A stretch of DNA of 64,000 nucleotides, from NCBI RefSeq assembly GCF_024753255.1, contig NZ_JANUHA010000008.1, positions 62,001 through 126,000 on the forward strand. The letters are read 5' to 3'. Positions 43,586-51,695 of this stretch are shown here, in pieces. A program made the translations under genes and the position numbers. Each line of letters starts with the position of its first letter. Position 1 is the stretch's first letter. The DNA is from Massilia agri (GTDB lineage Bacteria; Pseudomonadota; Gammaproteobacteria; Burkholderiales; Burkholderiaceae_D). Below the pieces are notes generated by a model, which searched no databases, had not been told where the DNA came from, and was given only the letters and a program-made list of their open reading frames with translations.

Positions 43586-43601
43586 TGTGATGTGGATCAC
43601 A
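43586..43601. promoter_or_regulatory. CRP-type site before the type I secretion operon
   Basis: TGTGA-TGTGGA-TCACA is an exact CRP half-site pair with the standard six-base spacer. It is centred 48 bases upstream of the ABC gene ATG (43545), in the gap after the S-layer terminator. I did not find a convincing -10 box at a class I or class II distance. Confidence 0.78.
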
Positions 43602-43664
43602 AAACATCGCAAGATTAGCACAGCCAATAGTGCTTTGCCAGAGAAATCCAGATTGTGTTGCGGG

Positions 43665-43696
43665 AATAAAAAAGGCCAGGCTTGCGCCTGGCCTTT
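43665..43696 (-). terminator. Terminator of the S-layer-type gene
   Basis: On the minus strand AAAGGCCAGGC, loop GCAA, GCCTGGCCTTT form an 11-pair perfect stem followed by more T residues. It lies 42 bases after the stop at 43738 and insulates the strongly expressed S-layer-type gene from the secretion operon. Confidence 0.93.
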
Positions 43697-43737
43697 GTCT
43701 AGCTCGACCTGCCGAAGCAGGTGGAGACAGAGGGGTA

Positions 43738-46533
43738 TTACACGATGAAGAACTCGTCGGTGGTGCCGTTCTCGACCAGGTTCTTCACACCGGTAACGCC
43801 AGCCAGCTGGACCAGGATGTCGGTCGCGCCCTGGACGAACACGTAGGAGTTGCCCAGGTATTCGAACACGACTGCTTCGCCATCGGATTCAGCGGCCAGG
43901 GCAGCGATGTCCGCGGCTGCGGTCAGGTTGCCCGGACCCGAACCGGTGAAGGTCACGACGCCGTTTTCCAGAGTGCCGCCTGCGAAGGTAGCGGCGTTAG
44001 CCACAGCACCTGCGAAGGACAGAACGTCTGCGTCAGCGATTGCGGCTGCTTTCGCGGTTGCGCTTGCATCAGCGGCCACTGCAGCAGCGGCTGCCTTCTC
44101 GAAGCCCTGGATCACTTCAGCGCCAGCCACGGTCGACGCGGTGGTGACGGTGATGGTGTCAGCGCCCGAACCCAGGATGACCTTGCCGCCATTTGCCAGG
44201 TTTGCCAGCGAGAAGTCCAGGCCGCCGGTCAGGGCGCTCGAATCCACGGTGGTCAGACCCGAGTTGGTAGCAGCGAAGGTGTTCGACAGCGTCAGCGCTT
44301 GCGAACCGGTGACGGTGATGGTCGCCAGTTTGCCGGTGGTGCCGGTCGAGGCGTCGGCGTAGGCCAGCACGTTGTTCGCGTTCTCGCCGCCCGATTCAAC
44401 GGTAACCGAGGTAGCTGCGCCGCCCGACAGTTGCAGGGTCGTGACGTTGTCGCCGGTGGTGGTTTCGCCGGTGACATCATCCAGGTACGAGGTGTCGAAC
44501 ACTGCTTTCAGCGAGGTGGCATTGGTGACAGCCACTTTCGCGCCAACGGTGTCGATGGCGGTGTCGCCGGTGCCGGTTTCGTCGGCATCGACGGTCACGG
44601 TCATCGCGCCGGCGGTCTTCTGGGTCAGGGTCAGGGTGTTGGTCGTGCCGATGTCAGCGGTGACACGGACGCCCACGCCTGCGCCGACGTTGGTCAGCGA
44701 AGCGGTGCCCAAGACGTCCCCGCTGGCAACGATTTCGGTGACGGTGTTCTTCTGGGTCAGGATGTCCAGATCCAGGGCCTTGTTCAGGCCAGCTGCGTCG
44801 AACACGTCGAAGTTGCTGAACGCGCCCACGTTGGCCGAACCCACCAGGTTCAGCAGCAGGGTGTCGGTGCCGGCGCCGGCATCGACCTTGTCGTTTGCGC
44901 CGATGGCAACAGCTGCGGTGAAGGTGTCATCGCCTGCGCCCAGCTGGATGTCCAGGGTGCCGCCGGCGCCACGGCTGGTCAGGGTCACGGTGTCGTCGCC
45001 TTCGCCAGCGATGATGGTGGTCAGGCCGGTGCCGGTCACCTGGATGTCGATCGTGTCGTCGCCAGCGCCGGTGTTGACGGTCGCGTTCAGGGTCTCATTG
45101 GCGGTGGTCGCGGTGTCATCCTTGAGGGTTGCTGCAACGATGGTCACGTTGTCGTCGCCGCTACCGGTGGTGATGTTAGCCACGGTGGTTTCGCTGTCGG
45201 CGTAGGTGATCGCGCCGGTGCTGCCCGATGCGTTGATGGTGGTGACTGCATCGCCGTTGTCGGTGATGCCCAGGTCGATAGCGACAGCCGAGTTGATCAC
45301 CAGGGTCTGGACGTCCAGGCCGCCGGTCACATCCAGGCCGATCGGCGCTACCGAGCCGTCAGCGTCAGCGTCAACGGCGTTGCCAGCGACGGTCACGGTA
45401 GCCAGCTTGCCGGTGGCGGTGGCATTGACGGCGAAGGTCGCGCCTTCCTGCACTTTGTCCAGGGCGATGGTCGCGCTGGTTGCTGCATCCACGACACCGA
45501 CGGTCACGCTGGTAGCAGCAACCGACGAACGGAAGCCGGCAGCGGTGGTCGACGACAGGTTGGTGACGTTGCCAGCCGTGCCGATTTGCCACAGGGCGGT
45601 CGCGCCGACGTACTTCGATGCGTCGGTCAGGTTGGTCGCAGCGCCGTTGGCGTTGTAGATGTTGATGGTTTCAACATTGGTGATGGTGGTGTTGGCACCC
45701 AGCGTAGTGTTGTAGCTGTTGGTCACATCGGTGTAGATGTTCAGGGTGTCCTTGCCTGCGCCGCCGTCGATCGAGTCGAAGTTGTTCAGGGTCGAACCTG
45801 GGCTACCGTCAGCCTTCACGCTCAGGGCGTTGAAGGTGTCGTTGCCGGCGGTTGCGACCGGGGTGTCGACGCCAGCGGTCAGGGTGAAGGTCTGGCCAGG
45901 AACAGCAACGTTCACGATCTGGTCGATGGTGGCGTTGATGTTAGCTTGGTAAGCAGTGACGCTGGTGGAGCTCTTCACGCCCGACAGCAGCGAACGTGCA
46001 GCAGCAGCGGCAGCGTCGCCCGAGTAAGCGATCAGTTCGGTCGGGGTATCCAGTGCGTCGGTGAACGCAGTAGCGACGGCCAGCTTGTTCTGCACGGTTT
46101 GCGCATCCAGCTTGCCCTGCTCGGTGGTGTTGACCAGTGCGGCCTGGGTGATCGAAGCAGCGGCGTAGGCTTTGGTCAGACGGCCCGAGGTGATTTCGCC
46201 AACCCAGAAGTTAAAGCCCGAGATGTCCGCTTCACGGCCCAGTACGTTCTGGTAGATGGCAGCGACGAATTTCTGGATGCCGATCAGGCTGTTGTCGGTG
46301 CCGTACAGGGTAGCCGACTCGGCCGAGCTGTTGAAGGTGTTGACCAGGCGACCCAGCGGGGTGGTGCCAGCCTTGTCAGCTTGCACAGCAGCCTGCAGGG
46401 CGTTGAAGTCCTTCGGTGCGCCGATCTCATCCAGCTGGGATGCGAAGTTCTGCAGACCGTTCGGATCAGCCGGGCGGCCGAAGTACGAGATGTACAGTTG
46501 CTGCACTACGCCAAAGTAGTCTTGTGCTGCCAT
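43738..46533 (-). CDS. S-layer-type RTX-like protein with DUF4214, type I secreted
   Basis: The 931-residue acidic protein has no cysteine and no Sec signal and is rich in Thr, Ala, Val, Asp and Gly. The N-terminus (about 1-200) holds DUF4214 units (YISYFGRPADPNGL; YQNVLGREADISGFNFWVGEI). The rest is beta-rich with scattered calcium-type RTX motifs (GGAGKDTLN, GAGDDTID, GEGDDTV, GAGDDTF, GAGTDTLL, GSGADTI), as in Caulobacter RsaA-like S-layer proteins. The C-terminus (VKNLVENGTTDEFFIV) is a plausible uncleaved type I secretion signal. A strong terminator, a class II CRP-like promoter and the adjacent secretion genes support a major surface protein. An adhesin is the main alternative. Confidence 0.85.
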   Translation of the reverse strand: MAAQDYFGVVQQLYISYFGRPADPNGLQNFASQLDEIGAPKDFNALQAAVQADKAGTTPLGRLVNTFNSSAESATLYGTDNSLIGIQKFVAAIYQNVLGREADISGFNFWVGEITSGRLTKAYAAASITQAALVNTTEQGKLDAQTVQNKLAVATAFTDALDTPTELIAYSGDAAAAAARSLLSGVKSSTSVTAYQANINATIDQIVNVAVPGQTFTLTAGVDTPVATAGNDTFNALSVKADGSPGSTLNNFDSIDGGAGKDTLNIYTDVTNSYNTTLGANTTITNVETINIYNANGAATNLTDASKYVGATALWQIGTAGNVTNLSSTTAAGFRSSVAATSVTVGVVDAATSATIALDKVQEGATFAVNATATGKLATVTVAGNAVDADADGSVAPIGLDVTGGLDVQTLVINSAVAIDLGITDNGDAVTTINASGSTGAITYADSETTVANITTGSGDDNVTIVAATLKDDTATTANETLNATVNTGAGDDTIDIQVTGTGLTTIIAGEGDDTVTLTSRGAGGTLDIQLGAGDDTFTAAVAIGANDKVDAGAGTDTLLLNLVGSANVGAFSNFDVFDAAGLNKALDLDILTQKNTVTEIVASGDVLGTASLTNVGAGVGVRVTADIGTTNTLTLTQKTAGAMTVTVDADETGTGDTAIDTVGAKVAVTNATSLKAVFDTSYLDDVTGETTTGDNVTTLQLSGGAATSVTVESGGENANNVLAYADASTGTTGKLATITVTGSQALTLSNTFAATNSGLTTVDSSALTGGLDFSLANLANGGKVILGSGADTITVTTASTVAGAEVIQGFEKAAAAAVAADASATAKAAAIADADVLSFAGAVANAATFAGGTLENGVVTFTGSGPGNLTAAADIAALAAESDGEAVVFEYLGNSYVFVQGATDILVQLAGVTGVKNLVENGTTDEFFIV

Positions 46534-46621
46534 GATTTGAAATCCTCTTAATTGATGATGTGGTTATAACCAAGTCTGCGGCCAGGTGAAAGTTTCCTTG
46601 CGCCTATTTGCAGAACTGCGA

Positions 46622-46627
46622 AGTATA
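46622..46627 (-). promoter_or_regulatory. -10 box of the S-layer-type gene
   Basis: On the minus strand TATACT lies 23 bases downstream of the CRP-type site at 46651-46666, with no good -35 box. The expected start site near 46615-46617 would put the CRP site centre at about -41.5 to -43.5, the class II activation position, and leave a leader of about 80 bases. Confidence 0.6.
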
Positions 46628-46650
46628 TTGCCAGATTCACGAAGCGGCGT

Positions 46651-46666
46651 TGTGACAGCGGTCACA
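46651..46666. promoter_or_regulatory. CRP-type site before the S-layer-type gene
   Basis: TGTGA-CAGCGG-TCACA is an exact CRP half-site pair, 118 bases upstream of the S-layer-type gene ATG and downstream of the FecR gene. With the TATACT at 46622-46627 it makes a class II CRP-dependent promoter arrangement. Confidence 0.82.
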
Positions 46667-46773
46667 TATCGACGGTTTTTTACTGTCTGGCGACACTTTT
46701 CTTACAAATTTCCTTAAAAAACTTCAGTAAAAATGCATATGAATCACATAAAAGCTTGAATATTCACAAATAA

Positions 46774-48081
46774 TCACCGCCCCCACAGTGTCGCGCCGCT
46801 GACGGTTACACCAGGATTGGCGGAATTCTTGAAGATATACCCGGCCTGCTCGGCCTTAGGGCCGCCGAGGAAACCGCGGATCATCGTGTCAGAGCGGCTG
46901 TCCTCATACAGCATGCCATTGTCGGAGACGACGCCGCTACCAACCACATTCGCGCGTTGACTGCCCGCGGCAACGACCAGGCTCGTAACAAAAGTCCGCT
47001 TCGAAAAATCCATGTTCAGCTGCCCCGACTCAACACTGGCAACCCGCTCATAGCTACCCGTGGTCATGACTGCCTCGCCGCCCTCCAGCCTAAAGGCCGC
47101 AGTCCCTTCCTTCGGCATGACCAAGGAGGAATTCTTTATGCGCGCAATGGCGTATTGAGAATTATAGAAAGGAATATCCATTTCCGGGTCTTCAATACGT
47201 CCAGGTTTTGCGGGTTTGCTGGCGACTGCTTGCCACCGGCCCCAGAAAATCTCGGGTTCCGACTGTTCCACCGGGGGCTCGGGTTCGACAATTACCACGG
47301 GCGGACGCGTGTCGACCGGAGGAGGAACTGGAGCTGGCGCAGGACGAGCATTGTTCAGCGAGTCGGAGCGCCTGGGATCGAGGTTAACCTGCGCAATCGG
47401 CGCCGACGGGGCGCCTGGCGTGACAGCCGGCTCGTCGCTGCGCGGCTTCTGGGCCTGGTCAGGCGACAGGGCCGGATTCTGTATCAGCTGCGGCACTTGC
47501 CCACCCCGCTCAACCTGCAAGAGCAAGCCCGACTGGCCCGCAAACAGCTCCCTTGCATCTCGCCCTTCGCACGGCCCCGTGCCTGCTGCCGAACAGCCAG
47601 TGCCGAAGCCGCTCATGACCACGCCGCCCGAGAGCACCGTGACGCGCGTGGTCTGCTGGTCGGTATATACGGTGAAATCAGTGCCCCGCACCCCAATGGC
47701 AGCAACGGGGGTATTGAAGCGGAAATTCTGTCGCGCCTGCTTCACGCCCTGCCCCGAGATCGTCCGCGCGACGCCCTGCGTCAGTTCCAGCTTGACCTGG
47801 GTTTTGGAAGGGTCTTGCTTGTCGATTGCATACGCGACGATGCGAGCAGTGCTGTTCGGACGCAGGATAAGAAAACCGTTGTCGACAGTCTTCACGTAGA
47901 TATACCCGTCGGCGCCGGTGCTCAGCTCGTCGCCCTCTTCCACGACTGCATCCTGCGATGCGGCGTGACGCCCGATGTCGGCCTTCCCGGCAACAAACAC
48001 GACACGACCGGCTTCGGCAGCCATGGCCGTGCCGCTGGTGGCACACAACAGTAAAGCGACAAGCGCATATTTATGCAGCAT
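46774..48081 (-). CDS. FecR domain protein, exported
   Basis: The 435-residue preprotein has a signal peptide (about 1-21, ending TAMAAEA) and a FecR domain (about 30-190): GDELSTGADGYIYVKTVDNGFLILRP in parts, then FNTPVAAIGVRGTDFTVYTD, the typical FecR core. A proline-rich linker (about 235-275) and a C-terminal beta domain follow. It lacks the transmembrane anti-sigma layout of classic FecR. It is divergent from the CHASE2 cyclase, sharing a 166-base promoter gap with an exact CRP-type site. FecR-CHASE2 pairs recur in bacteria, so a sensory role with the cyclase is plausible. Confidence 0.85.
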   Translation of the reverse strand: MLHKYALVALLLCATSGTAMAAEAGRVVFVAGKADIGRHAASQDAVVEEGDELSTGADGYIYVKTVDNGFLILRPNSTARIVAYAIDKQDPSKTQVKLELTQGVARTISGQGVKQARQNFRFNTPVAAIGVRGTDFTVYTDQQTTRVTVLSGGVVMSGFGTGCSAAGTGPCEGRDARELFAGQSGLLLQVERGGQVPQLIQNPALSPDQAQKPRSDEPAVTPGAPSAPIAQVNLDPRRSDSLNNARPAPAPVPPPVDTRPPVVIVEPEPPVEQSEPEIFWGRWQAVASKPAKPGRIEDPEMDIPFYNSQYAIARIKNSSLVMPKEGTAAFRLEGGEAVMTTGSYERVASVESGQLNMDFSKRTFVTSLVVAAGSQRANVVGSGVVSDNGMLYEDSRSDTMIRGFLGGPKAEQAGYIFKNSANPGVTVSGATLWGR

Positions 48082-48127
48082 AAATTCCTCCGTAACCTAG
48101 CATTGTCCGTAACCAGCTGGTAAAGTC

Positions 48128-48143
48128 TGTGATTGTCGTCACA
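48128..48143. promoter_or_regulatory. CRP-type site between the FecR and CHASE2 cyclase genes
   Basis: TGTGA-TTGTCG-TCACA is an exact CRP half-site pair in the divergent promoter region. Its centre is 54 bases from the FecR ATG (48081) and 112 bases from the cyclase ATG (48248). It allows feedback of the regulator on the cyclase that makes its signal. Confidence 0.8.
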
Positions 48144-48247
48144 AATTACAATTGTTACAGCTATCCAACCCCAGGTAGTTTTTCTCTCGAGCTACAAAAC
48201 GATATACTCTCGCCCTCAACCTGGCCCGCCCTCCCATTCCCTTATTG

Positions 48248-50080
48248 ATGAGACTCTCCGGCTTTTTGCGCACCGCTCCGACAGCGACCCGAGCCTTGCG
48301 CGGCATGATCGCGCTTGGCGCGCTCGTGCTTGGAACGTGGCTGCAGTGGGGCGACGGCTTCGCACTCTCGCGCGCCGCGGATGAGCGGCTGCGCGACAGC
48401 TTCATCCAGTTGCAGGCGAGTGTGGCGCCGGAACGTCGCGTGCTGGTCGTCGATATCGATGAAAGCAGCGTGGCGGAGTTGCCATGGCCCTGGCCGCGCG
48501 CGCGCGTGGCTGACCTGGTGGAACTGGTGCTGGCTGATGGAGCGCGCGGGGTGGGCCTCGACATCCTGTTCGAAAAGCCGGCGGACGCCGCCGGCGATGC
48601 GCGCCTTGCCATGCTCGCCAGCCACGGCCCGGTCGTGCTGGCTCAGATGTTCGACTACGTACACTCGATGTCGCCGCTGGCTGGCGGCAAGCTGATCGGC
48701 GGAATGCCGGGCGGCGCCGGCGCCGGCCTGCCGACGTACGGCTACCTTGCCAATCATGTCAGCTTCGCCTCGGCGCGCCATGCCGGCAACATCGGCGTGC
48801 TGCCGGATCCCGACGGCACCCTGCGGCGCCTGCCGATGCTGACCGAGTTCCAGGGCCGTACCTATCCCACCCTGTCGCTGGCGCTGTTGCAATGCTGCGC
48901 CAGCACCCAGGGGCCGTTGCCGCACGTCGCCGCCATCGAACGCATCCCCTACTCGCGTGACTGGTCCGCCTACGAGGTCGTCAAGGCCGGCGACCTGCTG
49001 GCCGGCCGCATGCCGGCCGGCATGGCGCGCGACAGGCTGGTCCTGATCGGCTCTTCGTCCCTGAGTATCGGCGATCGCCTGGCCACCCCCCTGGGGGCAT
49101 CGAGCGCCGGCCTGCTGGTGCATGCGGCAATGCTGAGCACTCTCCTGGACCGGCAGCAGGGCTTGGCCCCCGCGCCCCTGCCCGGAAAGGCAATCGGCCT
49201 TGCTTTTGTGTTCGCGGTGGTGCTGGCGACCGCTTTCACCCTGCCGCGCCTATCGGCAGCCGCAAACGGCCTCCTGCTGGGCGCCAGCGCCCTCCTCTGG
49301 CTGGCGCTCGCCTGGCTGCTGGCGCCGCGCGATCCTGGCTTCGCAGCGGCGGCTCCCCTGTTCTGCTGCCTCTACCTTCTTGCCATCGCCGTCCCCTTCC
49401 ATTGGGAGCTGACCCAACGCCGCTCACGCAAGCTGCTCGGTACGCTGCGCCAGTATGTCGCCGGTGACGTCGTCGACGAGTTGCTGCGCAGCGACCTGGA
49501 AGATCCGCTCGCTCCGCGCCTGCTCGAGGTCACCACGCTGGTGGCGGACATGCAGGGATACACCAGCCAGGTGGAGTCGCTGTCGCTGGAAGAGGCTGCG
49601 CGGCTCACCACCGATTTCCTGGAGTGTCTGACGCGTCCGGTGCTGGCCAGTCGCGGCACGCTGGACAAGTACACCGGCGATGGCCTCGTCGCCTTTTGGG
49701 GGGCGCCTCTGCCCAACGCGGCGCACGCCGACCTGGCGCTGGACGCCGCCGCCGACATCCTGCGCGAAGTCGCCCGGTTCTCGGCCGCACGCAGCGCCGA
49801 CGGCAAGCCGCCGCTACGGGTGCGCATCGGCATTGAAAGCGGCGCCGCCATGGCCGGGGACTACGGCACCGAAGCACGCAGCATCTACACCGCGGTGGGC
49901 GACAGCGTGAACACGGCGGCCCGGCTGGAGCAGGCTGCGCGCGATTATCCGCATGATGTGATCATCGGGGAAGGCACGGCCGCGCTGGCGCGCCGTCACC
50001 GCCTGCTTCCGCTGGGGGAACGTCAATTGCGCGGCAAGGAACGCTCGATCCAGGTGTACACGCTGGAGGCCGGCGCATGA
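48248..50080 (+). CDS. CHASE2 domain class III adenylate cyclase
   Basis: The 610-residue membrane protein has an N-terminal helix (about 18-36), an extracytoplasmic CHASE2 sensor (about 40-310), three transmembrane helices (about 315-390) and a cytoplasmic class III cyclase domain (about 425-610). The metal aspartates are Asp434 (VADMQGYT) and Asp478 (KYTGDG). Lys474 and Thr548 (YTAVGDSV) are the purine-selecting pair of class IIIb adenylate cyclases; Asn555 and Arg559 (VNTAAR) are the transition-state residues. All key residues are present, so it should make cAMP. Its stop overlaps the next gene (ATGA at 50077-50080). A Crp-type gene lies 1.6 kb downstream. Confidence 0.92.
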   Translation: MRLSGFLRTAPTATRALRGMIALGALVLGTWLQWGDGFALSRAADERLRDSFIQLQASVAPERRVLVVDIDESSVAELPWPWPRARVADLVELVLADGARGVGLDILFEKPADAAGDARLAMLASHGPVVLAQMFDYVHSMSPLAGGKLIGGMPGGAGAGLPTYGYLANHVSFASARHAGNIGVLPDPDGTLRRLPMLTEFQGRTYPTLSLALLQCCASTQGPLPHVAAIERIPYSRDWSAYEVVKAGDLLAGRMPAGMARDRLVLIGSSSLSIGDRLATPLGASSAGLLVHAAMLSTLLDRQQGLAPAPLPGKAIGLAFVFAVVLATAFTLPRLSAAANGLLLGASALLWLALAWLLAPRDPGFAAAAPLFCCLYLLAIAVPFHWELTQRRSRKLLGTLRQYVAGDVVDELLRSDLEDPLAPRLLEVTTLVADMQGYTSQVESLSLEEAARLTTDFLECLTRPVLASRGTLDKYTGDGLVAFWGAPLPNAAHADLALDAAADILREVARFSAARSADGKPPLRVRIGIESGAAMAGDYGTEARSIYTAVGDSVNTAARLEQAARDYPHDVIIGEGTAALARRHRLLPLGERQLRGKERSIQVYTLEAGA

Positions 50081-51330
50081 AGCTGCCCTTCATCCTGGCA
50101 ACCGCCCTGCTGGCACTCAACCCATTGCCGCTGCTGGCGCAAGACGCCGGCAGCCAGACCCCGGCCGGCACGCCCACGGAACAGGACCTGCTGTACCGGG
50201 AGGCGCTGCAGGCCATGTCCGAAGGCAGGTCGACCGACGCGGTGGCCATGCTGCAACGCTTCATCGACAAGGAACCGCGCCATGCCGGCGCCTGGCTCGA
50301 CCTGGCGATCAGCCAGTGCGAACTGGGGAACGCCGCCGAGGCCGAACGCCTGTTCCGTGAAGTCGAACTGCGTTTCGCGCCGCCTGCCGGCATCCTCGAA
50401 GCGATCGCACGCTATCGCGCAACGGGCTGCGGCAAGCAGGCTCCCCGCCAGGCGGCATGGCTGCTGTCCGCCACGCGTGGCCATGACGACAACGTCAACC
50501 AGGGGGCGCGCGACCCGCGCTTCGCGGTCGGCACCGGCAGCGAACGTGTCGACTACGAACTCGACCCGTCCTACCTGCCCAGGTCCGACGGCTTCAACCA
50601 GCTATCCGCCTCCTACCTGCGCCAGCTCAACGGCAAGGGCACCCAGTTCATTGCCCAGGCCTATGGGCGCCGGCACGACCGCGAACACCAGCAAGACACC
50701 GGCTCGGTCCTGGGGGCGCTGGAACATACCTGGGATGTACGCAGCTGGCGACTGCGCGGCACGGCAGCACTCGGCTACGTGACGCTGGACGGGGCCTTGT
50801 ACCAGCGCCAGCAACAACTGCAAGCGCGCCTCTCGCCACGCCAGAAGCCGTTGCCGGAACTCGACCTGGCGCTGTCGGCCAACCTGAGCCGGGCCGACTA
50901 TCCGACGCGGCCCAATTACAACGGCACGACCATCGAACTCGGCGGCATCGCCAACTACCGCGGCAAGCGCAGCCTGACCCAGGCCGTGCTGACGCGGCTG
51001 CACGACAACAGCCGCGAACTGCGCCCGGGTGGCGATCGTGGCGGATGGTTCGGCAGCCTGCAGTGGTACGGGGAGACAGCCGAACGGCTCACTCTCGAGG
51101 CCGGCCTGTCGCACCAGCACTGGCGCAGCGACCGCATCTACTCTCCCGGTCTGATCGAAATCCGCCGGCTGCAGAATACGACGACGTTGCGCGGCGCAGC
51201 GCAGTGGGCGCTGCGCCCGCATACCAGCGTGGTACTAGAGTGGCGCGGCACCATCAACCGCGAAAATATCTCCTTGTTCCAATATAATAGCCGTGCCCTG
51301 CAGCTGAGCTTGCGCTGGGATAACTTCTAA
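50077..51330 (+). CDS. TPR and outer-membrane beta-barrel protein
   Basis: The 417-residue preprotein has a signal peptide (about 1-22, ending PLLAQ) and a TPR-like region (about 35-120, for example HAGAWLDLAISQCELGNAAEAERLF). From about residue 130 there are alternating strands ending in LQLSLRWDNF, a terminal Phe typical of outer-membrane barrels. The layout resembles surface-protein assembly modifiers (Slam-like) and other TPR-barrel proteins, but I cannot assign it. It is co-translated with the cyclase, and may help sense or assemble a surface structure. Confidence 0.72.
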   Translation: MKLPFILATALLALNPLPLLAQDAGSQTPAGTPTEQDLLYREALQAMSEGRSTDAVAMLQRFIDKEPRHAGAWLDLAISQCELGNAAEAERLFREVELRFAPPAGILEAIARYRATGCGKQAPRQAAWLLSATRGHDDNVNQGARDPRFAVGTGSERVDYELDPSYLPRSDGFNQLSASYLRQLNGKGTQFIAQAYGRRHDREHQQDTGSVLGALEHTWDVRSWRLRGTAALGYVTLDGALYQRQQQLQARLSPRQKPLPELDLALSANLSRADYPTRPNYNGTTIELGGIANYRGKRSLTQAVLTRLHDNSRELRPGGDRGGWFGSLQWYGETAERLTLEAGLSHQHWRSDRIYSPGLIEIRRLQNTTTLRGAAQWALRPHTSVVLEWRGTINRENISLFQYNSRALQLSLRWDNF

Positions 51331-51363
51331 CCCAGGATCGGGTGTAAAGGTCATTCGCTAGGT

Positions 51364-51690
51364 ATGTCCTGGGAATTCATTGTTTTTCTAGCCGCTTCCG
51401 GCGCGGTCGCCCTTGGCTGCCTCTTGCCGGCGCGCTGGCTTCCGTTGCTTCCACACGACAAGTTCCTGCATTTCATCGCATTTGCCGGATTGAGTGTGCT
51501 TGCGCTGCGCATCGAACCGGACTGGCTGTTGCGGCTGTGCTGGCTGGGCGGCCTGCTGCTGGCCGGACTGGCGATCGAAATCTTGCAAAAACTCGTCCCA
51601 GGCCGTAATTTTTGCTGGAAGGATATGGCTGCCAACACGGCGGGCATCGGCTGCGCCACCTTGGTCTTCGGACTGTTACAAGTGATCTGA
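51364..51690 (+). CDS. VanZ-like small membrane protein
   Basis: The 108 residues form three to four transmembrane helices with the VanZ-family pattern LPHDKFLHFIAFAGLSVLAL and EILQKLVPGRNFCWKDMAANTAGIG. VanZ-like proteins occur in exopolysaccharide and exosortase loci and their biochemical role is unsettled. It sits between the TPR-barrel gene and the Crp-type regulator gene, five bases before the latter, suggesting one operon from the cyclase to the regulator. Confidence 0.82.
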   Translation: MSWEFIVFLAASGAVALGCLLPARWLPLLPHDKFLHFIAFAGLSVLALRIEPDWLLRLCWLGGLLLAGLAIEILQKLVPGRNFCWKDMAANTAGIGCATLVFGLLQVI

Positions 51691-51695
51691 TACGC

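Noticed and set aside
43630-46551. 973-residue open frame on the + strand opposite the S-layer-type gene
   Set aside because: Its length follows from the biased codon use of the repetitive S-layer gene. It runs past both ends of that gene and through its terminator, and has no recognizable domain.
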